From positions 930,001 through 994,000 of the forward strand of contig NZ_CP034539.1 in the NCBI RefSeq assembly GCF_003963535.1: a stretch of DNA of 64,000 nt, in the 5' to 3' direction. Position numbers and translations under genes: made by a program. Positions 7,690-16,108 of this stretch are shown piece after piece. The notes below the pieces were generated by a model that saw nothing but the letters and a program-made list of their open reading frames with translations, had not been told where the DNA came from and ran no database searches. Numbering within the stretch: the first letter of the stretch is position 1; each line of letters starts with the position of its first letter. Source of the DNA: Streptomyces cyaneochromogenes. GTDB lineage: Bacteria; Actinomycetota; Actinomycetes; Streptomycetales; Streptomycetaceae.

Positions 7690-10031
7690 TCGGCGCGCTC
7701 GACGAGGGTCAGGCGCGCGGCGGCGGTCTTGAACAGCGGCTGTTCGGAGACCGGGTCCCAGTCGGTGACGGTGGTCTCGTTCGCTGCCCGGCCGCCGTCC
7801 TTCCCGGGGCGGTAGCCTTCCGAGGTGTCCCAGTAGCCGTAGTGGAAGGGCAGGAACACCATGCCGTCGCGGATACCCGTGACGCGCAGACGTCCGCGCA
7901 CCGACCCACGTCGGCTGGTGACCTCGACCAGATCGCCCTCGGCCACGCCGTGTCGCCGCGCCTCCTGGACGGAGATCTCCACCCAGACCTCGGGGGCGGC
8001 GGCGTTCAGCTGCGGGGTTCGGCCGGTCTTGGTGCGCGTGTGGAAGTGCTACAGGGTGCGGCCCGTGTTCAGCTGCAAGGGGTACTCGTCGTCCGTCGTC
8101 TCGTGCGGCGGCTGGTACTCGGCCGCCTTGAGGATCGCCCTGCCGTCGGGGTTGAGCGCCCGGTACTCGTCCTCGGAGACGGGCGCGCCGGTCGCCAGGT
8201 CCTTGCCGTACGTCTCGCAGACGTCGGGGGCGGCCCAGGCGACGCCGTCGGTGTAGAGCCGTTCCGTGCCGTCGGGTGCTTCGGACGTGCAGGGCCACTG
8301 GATGCCACTGCCGCCCCGCAGCCGTTCATAGGTCAGGCCGGTGTAGTCGCACGGCCGGCCGCGACTGCACTCCTTCCATGCCTCGAACGCCGACTCGGGG
8401 TCGTGCCAGGGGATGAGCGGGCGGTCGTCCTTGTCGCGGAAGTCCATCCTGCGTGCGTAGTCGAGCAGGATGTCCAGGTCCGGGCGCGCGTCGCCGGGCG
8501 GGTCGACCGCCTGGTCGGACAGGTGCACGGTGCGGTCGGCGTTGGTGAACGTGCCGGTCTTCTCCCCCCAGGTCGCGGCGGGCAGGACGACGTCCGCGAG
8601 CTGGGCGGTCTCGGTGAGATACAGGTCCTGGACGATCGTGAAGAGCCGTTCCTGGCCGAGGATGTCGCGGATGCGGCGGAGCTCGGGCAGGGAGACCGCC
8701 GGGTTGGTGCCGGAGATCCACAGCATGCGGATCGAGCCCTGCTCGGCCTGGCGGAAGATCTCCATCGCGGGGGTCGGCGGCGCGTCGTGCGGGATGCGGG
8801 ACGGCTCGACGTTCCAGACCCGCGCGAGATCGGCCACATGAGCGTCGTTCGCCCAGTTGCGGAAGCCCGGCAGGTCGCCGTTGGCGCCGCACTCGCGGGT
8901 GTTCTGCGCGGTGGGCTGGCCGTTCATCTGCAGGACCCCGCACCCGGGGCGGCCGAGCATGCCGCGGATCAGCTGGAGGTTGTTGACCTGGCAGGCGGCC
9001 GCGGTGGCCTGGTGGGACTGGTAGACGCCCTGCAGCACGGTGGAGAGCAGTCGTTCGGCGCCGCCGAGGAGCTCGGCCGCTTCGGTGATCCTCGCGGCCG
9101 GCACGTCACAGATCCGGGCGGCCCAGGCCGGTGTGCGGTCGGCTACGCGCGCGGCGAGCTCGTCGAAGCCCACGGTGTGCCCGTCGAGGAAGTCGCGGTC
9201 GATCCGGTCGGCGCGGATGATCTCGTGCAGCAGCGCGTTCAGCAGGGCGACATTGGTGCCCGCGCGAGGGGCCAGGTGGACGGTCGCGTGCCGGGCGGCC
9301 GGGGTGGGGCGCGGGTCCACGCACACCAGCCGGGGCGGGGCGTCGCCCGCGAGCCGGTCCAGGACGCGCATCCACAGCACCGGCTGGGTCTCTGCCATGT
9401 TGTGCCCGAACAGGGCGATGACGTCGGCGTGGTCGACGTCGGTGTACGTGGCGGGCTGGCCGTCGCAGCCGAAGGTCTCCTTCAGCGACTCGGCGGCGGT
9501 CGCCGTGCACAGGCGGGTGTTGCCATCCAGGTGGGGCGTGCCGAGCCCGGCACGGGCGATCACCGCCAGGGTGTAGTACTCCTCGAGGAACAGCTGGCCG
9601 CTGGTGTAGAAGCCGAGAGACCCGGGGCCGTGCTCGTGCAGCAGGTGCCCGGACCGGTCGACGATCCGGTCCATGGCCGTGTCCCAGTTGCAGGCGACGA
9701 GGTGCCCGCCCTCGCGGATCAGCGGGGTGGTCAGCCGGTCCCGGGAGTGGTTGGCCTGCCAGGCGAACAGGTCCTTCGGCCCGAGCCGGCCCCGGTTCAC
9801 CCGGTCCTGCGGACGACCGCGCACCCCGACGATCCGCCCGCCCGCGACGGCCACATCCATCGCGTCCCCGTTGGAGTGCAGGAGCGAGGCCGTCTGCACC
9901 CACCGCTCCACGCTGTCGGCCGGGACGCCGGGATCCAGGAACGAGTCGACCCGGGCCGGCCACCTCATGTGCGGGCCGTACGGCGTGCGCTCGCCCCAGG
10001 GCCGCGCGACGCGGTCCACCTCGGATTGCAT
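7690..10031 (-). pseudogene. molybdopterin oxidoreductase interrupted by in-frame TAG
   Basis: This is a NapA/FdhF-superfamily molybdopterin enzyme. The Mo-ligand region is NTRLCTATA with its Cys, followed by FGCDGQP. QVNNLQLIRGMLGRPGCGV and the C-terminal MopB-type domain (FLPFHYGYWDT) are also present. Codons match the family up to NTGRTL. A TAG at 8049-8051 follows, then HFHTRTKTGR continues in the same frame; the family has Tyr there, so TAC to TAG is the simplest cause. The protein therefore loses its cofactor-binding C-terminal domain unless the stop is read through or is a sequencing error. No Cys occurs in the first 90 residues, so the usual N-terminal 4Fe-4S site is missing. The ATG at 10031 is the likely start. 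Confidence 0.8.
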
Positions 10032-10153
10032 GACCGACCTCCCCACTTTCACTCCGGTTTGTCCTGCGTACACCCTCCCCGCCCCGTGCTTCCGCTCCCA
10101 CGGACCGTGTTCCATTCCGGCGCGCGTTCCCCGTCGCTGTCGGCGGCACGCTG

Positions 10154-10188
10154 TCCCGGCCGGCCCCATGAAAGGGGACCGGCCGGGA
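10154..10188 (-). terminator. strong hairpin after SRPBCC gene
   Basis: Fourteen paired bases with one bulged A (10154-10167 with 10174-10188) close a six-base loop. It lies 35 bases past the stop of the SRPBCC gene and upstream of the molybdopterin gene, so it should separate their transcripts. Confidence 0.65.
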
Positions 10189-10222
10189 TGGTGCTCAGTC
10201 GGCAGGCGAGCCTGTCGAACCG

Positions 10223-10696
10223 TCAGAGGGTGGTGCCCGGGTCCTCCGGGCGGATGCGTCCGCGCCAGCCGCCGGTGCCGCCGCCCCCCTCGACGTAGTC
10301 CTTGAAGCGGCGCAGATCACCCTTCACCCGGCGGTCGATCACGCCCAGCACGTCCGCGCCCTTCTCGGCGACACCGGTCGGCTCGACGTCCATCGTGAGC
10401 TCCACCCGGGTGTGCGTGTCGTCCAGTCGCTCGAACCGGACCGAACCGCGCTGCTGGGTGTCACCGCCGATGGACCGCCAGGTGATCCGGTCGTCCGCCA
10501 TCTGGTCGACGATCTCGGTGTCGAACTCGCGCTGCACCCCCCCGATGCTGGTGGTCCAGTGGTTGTGCCGGTCATCGAGCTGCCTGACCTCGTCGACGCC
10601 TTCCATGAAGTTCGGGAAGTCCTCGAACTGGGTCCACTGGTCGTACGCCCGCCGCAGCGGAACGTCCACGTCGACCGTTTCCTTGACCGTGCTCAT
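10223..10696 (-). CDS. SRPBCC-family protein (polyketide cyclase/dehydrase type)
   Basis: The product is 157 residues with the START/SRPBCC ligand-binding fold. It begins TVKETVDVDVPLRRAYDQWT, continues with FPNFMEGV and contains the ITWRSIGG strand. Such coenzyme-Q-binding or cyclase-like proteins bind hydrophobic ligands; no specific substrate can be assigned. The start at 10696 is chosen because AGGAGGG lies five to six bases upstream, rather than the Met 25 codons earlier. It is divergent from the flavin-Rieske oxidoreductase. The C-terminus is a short Gly-rich, basic tail. Confidence 0.85.
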   Translation of the reverse strand: MSTVKETVDVDVPLRRAYDQWTQFEDFPNFMEGVDEVRQLDDRHNHWTTSIGGVQREFDTEIVDQMADDRITWRSIGGDTQQRGSVRFERLDDTHTRVELTMDVEPTGVAEKGADVLGVIDRRVKGDLRRFKDYVEGGGGTGGWRGRIRPEDPGTTL

Positions 10697-10897
10697 CGAT
10701 CCCTCCTGGTCCGCTCCTGGCCGATGCCCGACCGCGGTGGCGGGCCGACCTCCTGTGCGTGTGCGAGGCACCGGGTACCCGGGAAGCCCGACGTAAAAGA
10801 CCGCGAGCCGCGCGGTCCGAAGATCGCCGCGGGCCGGCGCTCCGGCCGACCTGGTGCGGGCCGCGTGTCACCTCACCATGACGGGCACTCGGGGGCC

Positions 10898-12424
10898 ATG
10901 AACGCTGAGCGAGAGTTCCAAGGCTCCTACTGGCTCGAATCCGCGCCGCCCGGCGCCGCGGCTCCCCCACCGGCCGGTGACCTGGCCGTCGACGTCGCCG
11001 TGGTCGGCGGCGGCATCGCGGGACTCAGTACGGCCTGGGAACTGGTACGGCAGGGACGCGAGGTGGCTGTCCTGGAAGCGGGGCGCCTCGCCGCCGGCGT
11101 CACCGGGCACACGACGGCCAAGCTCACCGCGCTGCACACCCTCGTCTACGACCGCCTGCGCCGCACCCGCGGCCCGGAGGGCGCACGGCTGTACGCGCGC
11201 TCGCAGTCCGCCGCGATCCGGCACGCCGCCGACGTCGTTCAGGAGTTGGACATCGACTGCGAGTGGGAAGAGGCCGCGGCCTTCACGTACGCCGAGAACC
11301 CGCGGCGCGTCGGGGAGCTGCGAGCGGAGGCGGAGGCGGCCCGTGAGGCGGGACTGCCGGCCGAGTTCGTCACGGAGACGGAGTTGCCCTTCCCCGTCGC
11401 CGGGGCGGTCCGGGTGACCGGGCAGGCCCAGTTCCATCCGCGGAAGTATCTGCTGGCCCTCGCGGACGACCTGCGTCGGCGCGGCGGCTCCGTGTACGAG
11501 GACACGCGGGTCGTCGGACTCACCGAGGGCGAACCCTGCGTGCTGTCCACCGACGCGGGTGTGTCCGTGCGCGCCGGCGAAGTCGTGATCGCCACGCACT
11601 ATCCCGTCTTCGACCGTGCCCTGCTCTTCACCCGGTTGTCCCCGCGGCGGGAGCTGGTCGTCGCCGGGACCATCGACGAGGAGCGGGCCCCGCGTGACAT
11701 GTACATCACCCCGGAGCAGGCCACGCGCTCCGTGCGCACGGCGCCCCTCGGCGACGGCGAACGCCTGCTGATCGTCACCGGGGAGCACTTCACCCCCGGC
11801 ACCGCCGACGTCGAGGAGCGGTTCGCCCGGCTGACCGCCTGGGCCGACACCCGTTTCCCCAAGGTCACCTTCACTCACCGATGGGCCACCCAGGACAACG
11901 ACTCCACCGACTCCGTCCCGCTGGTCGGGCCGCTCCACCCGGGCAGCCGCCACACGTATGTGGCGACGGGATTCGGCGGCTGGGGTCTCAGCGGCGGCAT
12001 CATGGCGGGCCGTCTGCTCTGCGACCTCGTCAGCAGGCGCGAGGTCGAGTGGAGCGGCCTCTACGATCCTCGCCGGCTGGCCTCCGTGGTGCGTGAGGGC
12101 GGGACGTTCCTGAAGCACCAGGGCCAGGTGGCCCGGCACTTCGTCGGCGACCGGATACTGCCGCTGACCGGGCCCGAGCCCGAGAACATCCCCCCGGGTT
12201 ACGGCGCCGTGGTGCGCCGCGGCGGAGCTCAGTGGGCCGTTCACCGCGACGAGAAGGGCCGGCTCCAGGCGGTCTCGGCCCGCTGCACCCATCTCGGCTG
12301 CATCGTCGCCTTCAACCACGCGGAACAGGCGTGGGAATGCCCGTGCCACGGCTCCCGGTTCGCCCCGGACGGCCGCATCCTGCAGGGTCCCGCCGTACGG
12401 CCGCTCAAGAAGCGCGACCTCTGA
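10898..12424 (+). CDS. FAD-dependent oxidoreductase with C-terminal Rieske domain
   Basis: The product is 508 residues. The N-terminal part is a DAO-type flavoprotein, with the nucleotide-binding motif VAVVGGGIAGLSTAWEL at about residue 30 and a second FAD contact YVATGFGGWGLSGG near 355. The C-terminal 85 residues form a Rieske 2Fe-2S domain with C463-x-H465-x15-C481-x2-H484. The fusion suggests the flavin passes electrons through the Rieske centre. The family occurs widely in actinobacteria without an assigned substrate. It lies divergent to the SRPBCC gene with about 200 bases between them. No signal peptide is visible. Confidence 0.9.
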   Translation: MNAEREFQGSYWLESAPPGAAAPPPAGDLAVDVAVVGGGIAGLSTAWELVRQGREVAVLEAGRLAAGVTGHTTAKLTALHTLVYDRLRRTRGPEGARLYARSQSAAIRHAADVVQELDIDCEWEEAAAFTYAENPRRVGELRAEAEAAREAGLPAEFVTETELPFPVAGAVRVTGQAQFHPRKYLLALADDLRRRGGSVYEDTRVVGLTEGEPCVLSTDAGVSVRAGEVVIATHYPVFDRALLFTRLSPRRELVVAGTIDEERAPRDMYITPEQATRSVRTAPLGDGERLLIVTGEHFTPGTADVEERFARLTAWADTRFPKVTFTHRWATQDNDSTDSVPLVGPLHPGSRHTYVATGFGGWGLSGGIMAGRLLCDLVSRREVEWSGLYDPRRLASVVREGGTFLKHQGQVARHFVGDRILPLTGPEPENIPPGYGAVVRRGGAQWAVHRDEKGRLQAVSARCTHLGCIVAFNHAEQAWECPCHGSRFAPDGRILQGPAVRPLKKRDL

Positions 12425-13129
12425 GCTGCACGGCCTCCGACCGGCATGGCGTTTCACCCCCCGCGCCCCGGGAACCCGGTCGCCCATCATCGCGAGCCGA
12501 CTCCGTCTCACGGCGGGTCCGTCAGTCCGCAGGGCTGCGTGCTCCAGAGCAGAGAGAAGATGAAGCGCCGTGACCGCGCCCACTGCCCCGAGGAAAGCCT
12601 TGAAGGTAGCCGAAACCGGCTGGACGAAGGCCCGTCACCTGCGCGGCCAGGCCATACGCACATGCGTGTCCGCCGTCGAGGACGGCAATACCCCGCCCTC
12701 TGCCCAGGCGAGCACGACGAGCACCGAGCGGAACATCGTCCGCGGCGAGGACTGAGCGAGCGCACCATCGGTGATCGCTCCGAAGTCGGGCGTACCGGGC
12801 AACCCGGGCCAGGCCGTGTTCACGCCGTTGGCGACACCAGGCCGAGGAAGGCACCGATGGCAGCCGACGCCCTCACCACCGCCGCTCTGCCTCGCGGAAG
12901 TGGTGTTCTCGCGGTGCAGGCGGCCCACGGCGGACACGTCGCGGACGCGCCCGTCGCGGTGAACTCCTGACAGTCCGACGGACGATGAGTGGACCGGGCT
13001 ACTGATGTGTGTGCGGCGTCCGAGCAGGGGACTCGGTGGCCAGGGCGGGTTCCAGCAGCGTTCCCCTGGGGACTGGCCCGGCCCAGGCTTCTCTGGTTCA
13101 GCCAACGTGCCGGAGGAGCCGCCCGCCCG
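12425..13129. other. gene-poor gap with weak small ORFs
   Basis: This 705-base stretch lies between the flavin-Rieske gene and the broken GAF-ANTAR gene. It holds no recognisable gene. Besides the small frame at 12570, a 37-codon frame at 12857-12970 (+) has GAGGAAGG before its ATG. Longer open frames on both strands are low-complexity Pro/Arg/Gly translations of GC-rich DNA. Given the broken gene next to it, this may be eroded coding sequence. Confidence 0.4.
12570..12755 (+). CDS. small hypothetical ORF, 61 aa
   Basis: A GTG-initiated frame encodes a basic then polar 61-residue peptide (KVAETGWTKARHLRGQ then a Ser/Thr-rich end). AGAGAGAAG lies about 11 bases upstream, a weak ribosome site. 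Codon positions show moderate third-position GC. No family is recognised. It could equally be a remnant or chance frame. Confidence 0.25.
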   Translation: MTAPTAPRKALKVAETGWTKARHLRGQAIRTCVSAVEDGNTPPSAQASTTSTERNIVRGED

Positions 13130-13820
13130 TCACGAGAGGCTGCCCTGCTCGCAGACCACGCGGGCGACCTCTCGGAGCTTGACGTTCTTCTCCTGCGAGT
13201 ATCGGCGCAGCACGTCGAACGCCTGCTTCTCGGTGAGGTGATGGCTCCCCATGAGGATGCCCATGGCCTCGCCGATGACGTGGCGGGTGGCGACGGCCCG
13301 TTCCATCTGGGCGTGGTAGCGGGCGCTGGAGAAGGCGACCGCTGTGTGCGAGGCCAGAAGCCACCCCGCCAACTCGCTGACCTGGGTGAACGCTCCCGAC
13401 TTGCGGGAGTAGAGGTTCAGCGCGCCGAGGGGCGGACCATTGCCGCTGCCCGTCGGTGAGATCCGAGATGCGAAAGACCCGCTCGCCCTGCGAGTTGAGC
13501 GCCGCGTCGAAGCAGGGCCCTTCACGCAGCTGTTCCTGCAGCCGGTCGCTGTCGACGACCAGAGAGTGGGTGGGGGCGAGCGTCTCCACCCGTTTGCCGT
13601 GCAGCACGAGAATGCCCGCCGCGTCACAGCCCTCGACCAACTCGGTGGCCGATGCGGTGATCCGCTCCAGTGTGGCGTCCACCGAGTCCTGTGCCAGGAG
13701 ATCCCGCGCCATCGACGCCATCTGCTCTGCGAACCGACCCCAGTCCACTTCGCCCTCCGCTGCTCGTCCCGCCCGAGCAAGCCTCATACCCAGCTTTCCA
13801 CGCGAGCCTCGCGTTGACAT
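13130..13820 (-). pseudogene. GAF-ANTAR regulator, disrupted
   Basis: One frame, from the ATG at 13820, encodes the first part of a GAF sensor (WGRFAEQMASMARDLLAQ ... RVFRISDLTDGQRQW). At about 13440 the frame is lost. A second frame then resumes with LGALNLYSRKSGAFTQ and an ANTAR RNA-binding domain (RHVIGEAMGILMGSHHLT, AFDVLRRYSQEKN) to 13130. About 20 residues expected in the middle of the GAF domain are absent, so this is a small deletion plus frameshift and not a simple one-base slip. Intact relatives act as antiterminators. Here the sensor and RNA-binding halves are uncoupled. Confidence 0.78.
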
Positions 13821-13951
13821 CGCGCCCGAGACCTTCCCCGAGCGAGCACAGCCGGACGTACGCCCCGCCGGTCGGCCGGGTGAGCGAATGCCGGGGCGCG
13901 GTTGCTCGCGCTCGGGGCTCGTTGCGGTGTACTGCGGGGGGAGGTGGGCCG

Positions 13952-14362
13952 ATGGCCGGGCGAGCGTGCGGTGTGGCGGTGTGTGCCGTGCTGACCATCG
14001 GCGGCCTCGGAGGGTGTGGCACGGTGGCGGAGCGGGAGGACGACGTACGGGACGCCGCGGCCGCGTTCGAGGCGGCGCTGAGTGAGGGCGCGTACGACCG
14101 GATGTGCGCCGCCCTCGCGCCGGGGACCGTGGAGGAGCTGGAGCAGTCGGCGGGCGGCCCGTGTGCGCGGGCGCTGCGTGCGGAGTCGCCGGAACCGGGC
14201 GGGGCCGTGCGGCGGACGGACGTGTACGGCAACCAGGCGAGGGCGGTGCTCTCCTCCGACACCCTGTTCCTCTCCCACTTCACCTCGGGCTGGAAGGTCG
14301 TGGCCGCCGGCTGCGAGCAGCGCCCGCGGGAGCCGTACCAGTGCCGGATCAAGGGCGGGTGA
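13952..14362 (+). CDS. small lipoprotein of unknown function
   Basis: The product is 136 residues, with a short signal sequence ending in lipobox LGGC near residue 20, so it is probably anchored outside the membrane. The mature part has two further Cys pairs (RMCAAL, GPCARAL, AGCEQ, YQCRI) that could form disulfides, and a short helical DVRDAAAAFEAALSEG region. GGGAGG sits seven bases before the ATG at 13952. Such small lipoproteins are common in Streptomyces, often labelled hypothetical. The next, 27-codon frame starts four bases after its stop, suggesting co-transcription. Confidence 0.8.
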   Translation: MAGRACGVAVCAVLTIGGLGGCGTVAEREDDVRDAAAAFEAALSEGAYDRMCAALAPGTVEELEQSAGGPCARALRAESPEPGGAVRRTDVYGNQARAVLSSDTLFLSHFTSGWKVVAAGCEQRPREPYQCRIKGG

Positions 14363-14365
14363 GGT

Positions 14366-14449
14366 GTGAGGGTCATGTTCGCCGTCGTCCTCGGAATCAT
14401 CGTGGTCGGTCTCGCCTGTCTGGCGGCCCTGGGGCTGATGCACCGATGA
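14366..14449 (+). CDS. 27-aa single-span membrane peptide
   Basis: The frame GTG-AGG-GTC-ATG runs to a TGA and encodes 27 residues. Nearly all form one hydrophobic helix (FAVVLGIIVVGLACLAALGL) ending in Met-His-Arg. It begins four bases after the lipoprotein stop. Its TGA overlaps the ATG of the DUF6766 gene as ATGA (14446-14449), so translation coupling is likely. GAGGTG lies at the end of the lipoprotein gene. The tight junctions on both sides argue that it is real. It could be a membrane-protein partner or a leader that sets DUF6766 expression. Confidence 0.55.
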   Translation: MRVMFAVVLGIIVVGLACLAALGLMHR

Positions 14450-15165
14450 CCGAGCACTCGTCCCGGACCACCCCGCCGAAGCACCGGGGCCTGCCGGGCT
14501 TCCTGCGGGACAACGGGCTCGGCCTGTTCTTCCTCGCGACGTTCCTGCTCGCACTGGTCGGACAGGCGATCGCCGGTCACGCGGACTTCAACAACCAGAT
14601 GGCCGCCGACCAGCTCCAGCAGGTCGAGTTCGGCGAATACCTCACCACCTCCGACTTCGCCGTCGACGTGTCCGAGAACTGGCAGTCGGAGTACCTGCAG
14701 TTCTTCCTGTACGTCGGCGTGACCGTCTGGCTGGTGCAACGCGGCTCCCCGGAGTCCAAGGAGCTGCACAAGGGCGGCACCGAGTCCGACGAGGAACAGC
14801 TGGTCGGCGAGTACGCCAAGGAGGGCTCGCCCAAGTGGGCCAGGGCCGGCGGCTGGCGACGGGCGGTGTACTCGCACTCGCTGCTGCTGGTCATGGGGAC
14901 GATCTTCCTGCTGTCCTGGCTGGTCCAGTCGATCACCGGCGTGGCCGCCTACAACGAGGAGCAGCTACGGCAGCTGCAGGCCCCGCTGAGCTGGGCCGAC
15001 TACCTCGGCGCCGCGGATTTCTGGAACCGCACCCTGCAGAACTGGCAGTCCGAACTGCTCGCCGTCGCCTCGATGGCCGTGCTGTCGATCTACCTGCGGC
15101 AACGGGGCTCCCCGGAGTCGAAGCCGGTGGGAGCGGCGCACAGCGCGACGGGCGTGGAGGGCTGA
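14446..15165 (+). CDS. DUF6766-type integral membrane protein
   Basis: The product is 239 residues with four hydrophobic segments arranged as two similar halves. Each half has a first span (LGLFFLATFLLALVGQA; HSLLLVMGTIFLLSWLVQ), then a Trp-Gln-Ser motif (ENWQSEYLQFF; QNWQSELLAVA), then a second span ending in RGSPESK. This internal repeat suggests gene duplication within the family. A charged loop separates the halves (residues about 100-135). The function is unknown. The start overlaps the 27-residue peptide by ATGA. I recognise the family name from Streptomyces genomes. Confidence 0.85.
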   Translation: MTEHSSRTTPPKHRGLPGFLRDNGLGLFFLATFLLALVGQAIAGHADFNNQMAADQLQQVEFGEYLTTSDFAVDVSENWQSEYLQFFLYVGVTVWLVQRGSPESKELHKGGTESDEEQLVGEYAKEGSPKWARAGGWRRAVYSHSLLLVMGTIFLLSWLVQSITGVAAYNEEQLRQLQAPLSWADYLGAADFWNRTLQNWQSELLAVASMAVLSIYLRQRGSPESKPVGAAHSATGVEG

Positions 15166-15321
15166 GGACGGGCGGGATCCCGCGAGGACCGGTGAGCGCT
15201 TCCTGACCGGTCGGGATCATCGGTTCGCACAGTCGGCGCGAGGGTACTCGAGAGCCACCGTCGTACACCGACGCATGCAGCGACGACGTGGTCACAGCGA
15301 GATCGGAAGGGAGCGTACGTC

Positions 15322-15549
15322 ATGACCATTCCTGATCCCGACCCGAGGCGAACCCCGGGAATCGAACCGGGCGGCGGCGTGTCCCCCGGTGAGACACCGC
15401 CCGCCGAAGGGGGCACCCACGGCATCTCGCATCCGGAGCCGCCCGAGCTGCGCAAGGGATGGGGGCCGATGCCGCTCGCCCTGATCATGGTGGTCGTGGC
15501 GTTGGTGGCGATCGGGCTGATCGCCATGGCGGTGGCCCTGATCGCGTAG
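15322..15549 (+). CDS. DUF6480-type small membrane protein
   Basis: This 75-residue protein has a Pro/Gly-rich cytoplasmic head (IPDPDPRRTPGIEPGGG, SPGETPPAEGGTHG) and a single C-terminal hydrophobic span (PLALIMVVVALVAIGLIAMA). AGGGAG lies upstream of the ATG. The pattern matches the short DUF6480 family of Streptomyces. Tail-anchored topology is likely. The function is unknown. Confidence 0.8.
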   Translation: MTIPDPDPRRTPGIEPGGGVSPGETPPAEGGTHGISHPEPPELRKGWGPMPLALIMVVVALVAIGLIAMAVALIA

Positions 15550-15644
15550 TGCTTCCCGCGCACGCTTGTCGGGCGATCACATCCGAACAATTCCTCAAGG
15601 GGCGACGCACCGGCATCGCCTCAGCCGAACAGGCAGGTCCTCCC

Positions 15645-16031
15645 ATGACGAAGAAGCCACACGCCTCAGAACCGCCACACGGCCAGGGCCCGAGCCGTCA
15701 CAAGGGCACCGGACAGCACGGCTGGTCTCCCGACGTGGACGAGACGCGCCAGCAGGACAACCCGAGCGCCCACCGCTCCTTCCACACCGCCGAGCACGGC
15801 GGCGGAAAGGGACCGGGGCGGACGAAGTCCAAGGAGGAGACGAAGTCCGTACCGGGCGACACGGTGCGCAGCACCAGCGCACGCGGCGAGGAGTACGCCG
15901 GCGGCGACGAGAAGGGCCGCCGGGACACGGGGCGCAGAGGCCGCTCCCAGCGCCCCAGCGGCACCAAGGACGCCGAAGCGACGACGGGCGTGGACCCGCA
16001 GGACCCGCCCTCCAGGCGCCGCCCGGGCTAG
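15645..16031 (+). CDS. hydrophilic disordered protein, 128 aa
   Basis: The product is 128 residues, very rich in Gly, Lys, Arg, Glu, Ser and His, with no hydrophobic core (EEYAGGDEKGRRDTGRRG). It is probably intrinsically disordered, similar in composition to stress or desiccation-associated proteins, but no family is recognised. The start at 15645 has an AGGCAGG upstream. The gene ends 19 bases before a bidirectional hairpin shared with the convergent MFS gene. Confidence 0.6.
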   Translation: MTKKPHASEPPHGQGPSRHKGTGQHGWSPDVDETRQQDNPSAHRSFHTAEHGGGKGPGRTKSKEETKSVPGDTVRSTSARGEEYAGGDEKGRRDTGRRGRSQRPSGTKDAEATTGVDPQDPPSRRRPG

Positions 16032-16050
16032 CCGACCGGACCCCACAGGG

Positions 16051-16074
16051 GCGGGGCACCATGTGGTGCCCCGC
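16051..16074. terminator. bidirectional hairpin terminator
   Basis: A perfect 11-bp stem (16051-16061 with 16064-16074) has a minimal two-base loop. It lies between the convergent disordered-protein and MFS genes. Confidence 0.7.
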
Positions 16075-16076
16075 AC

Positions 16077-16108
16077 CTGCAGGTCTGCAGGTCTGCAGGT
16101 CTGCAGGT
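16077..16108. repeat. four tandem 8-bp CTGCAGGT units at MFS stop
   Basis: Four perfect copies of CTGCAGGT run from the hairpin to the first base of the MFS stop codon (TCA at 16108-16110). Each unit contains the palindrome CTGCAG. Confidence 0.9.

Noticed and set aside
7842..10298. 818-codon plus-strand frame opposite the molybdopterin gene
   Set aside because: Low-complexity Arg/Val/Gly composition; the minus strand carries clear family motifs.
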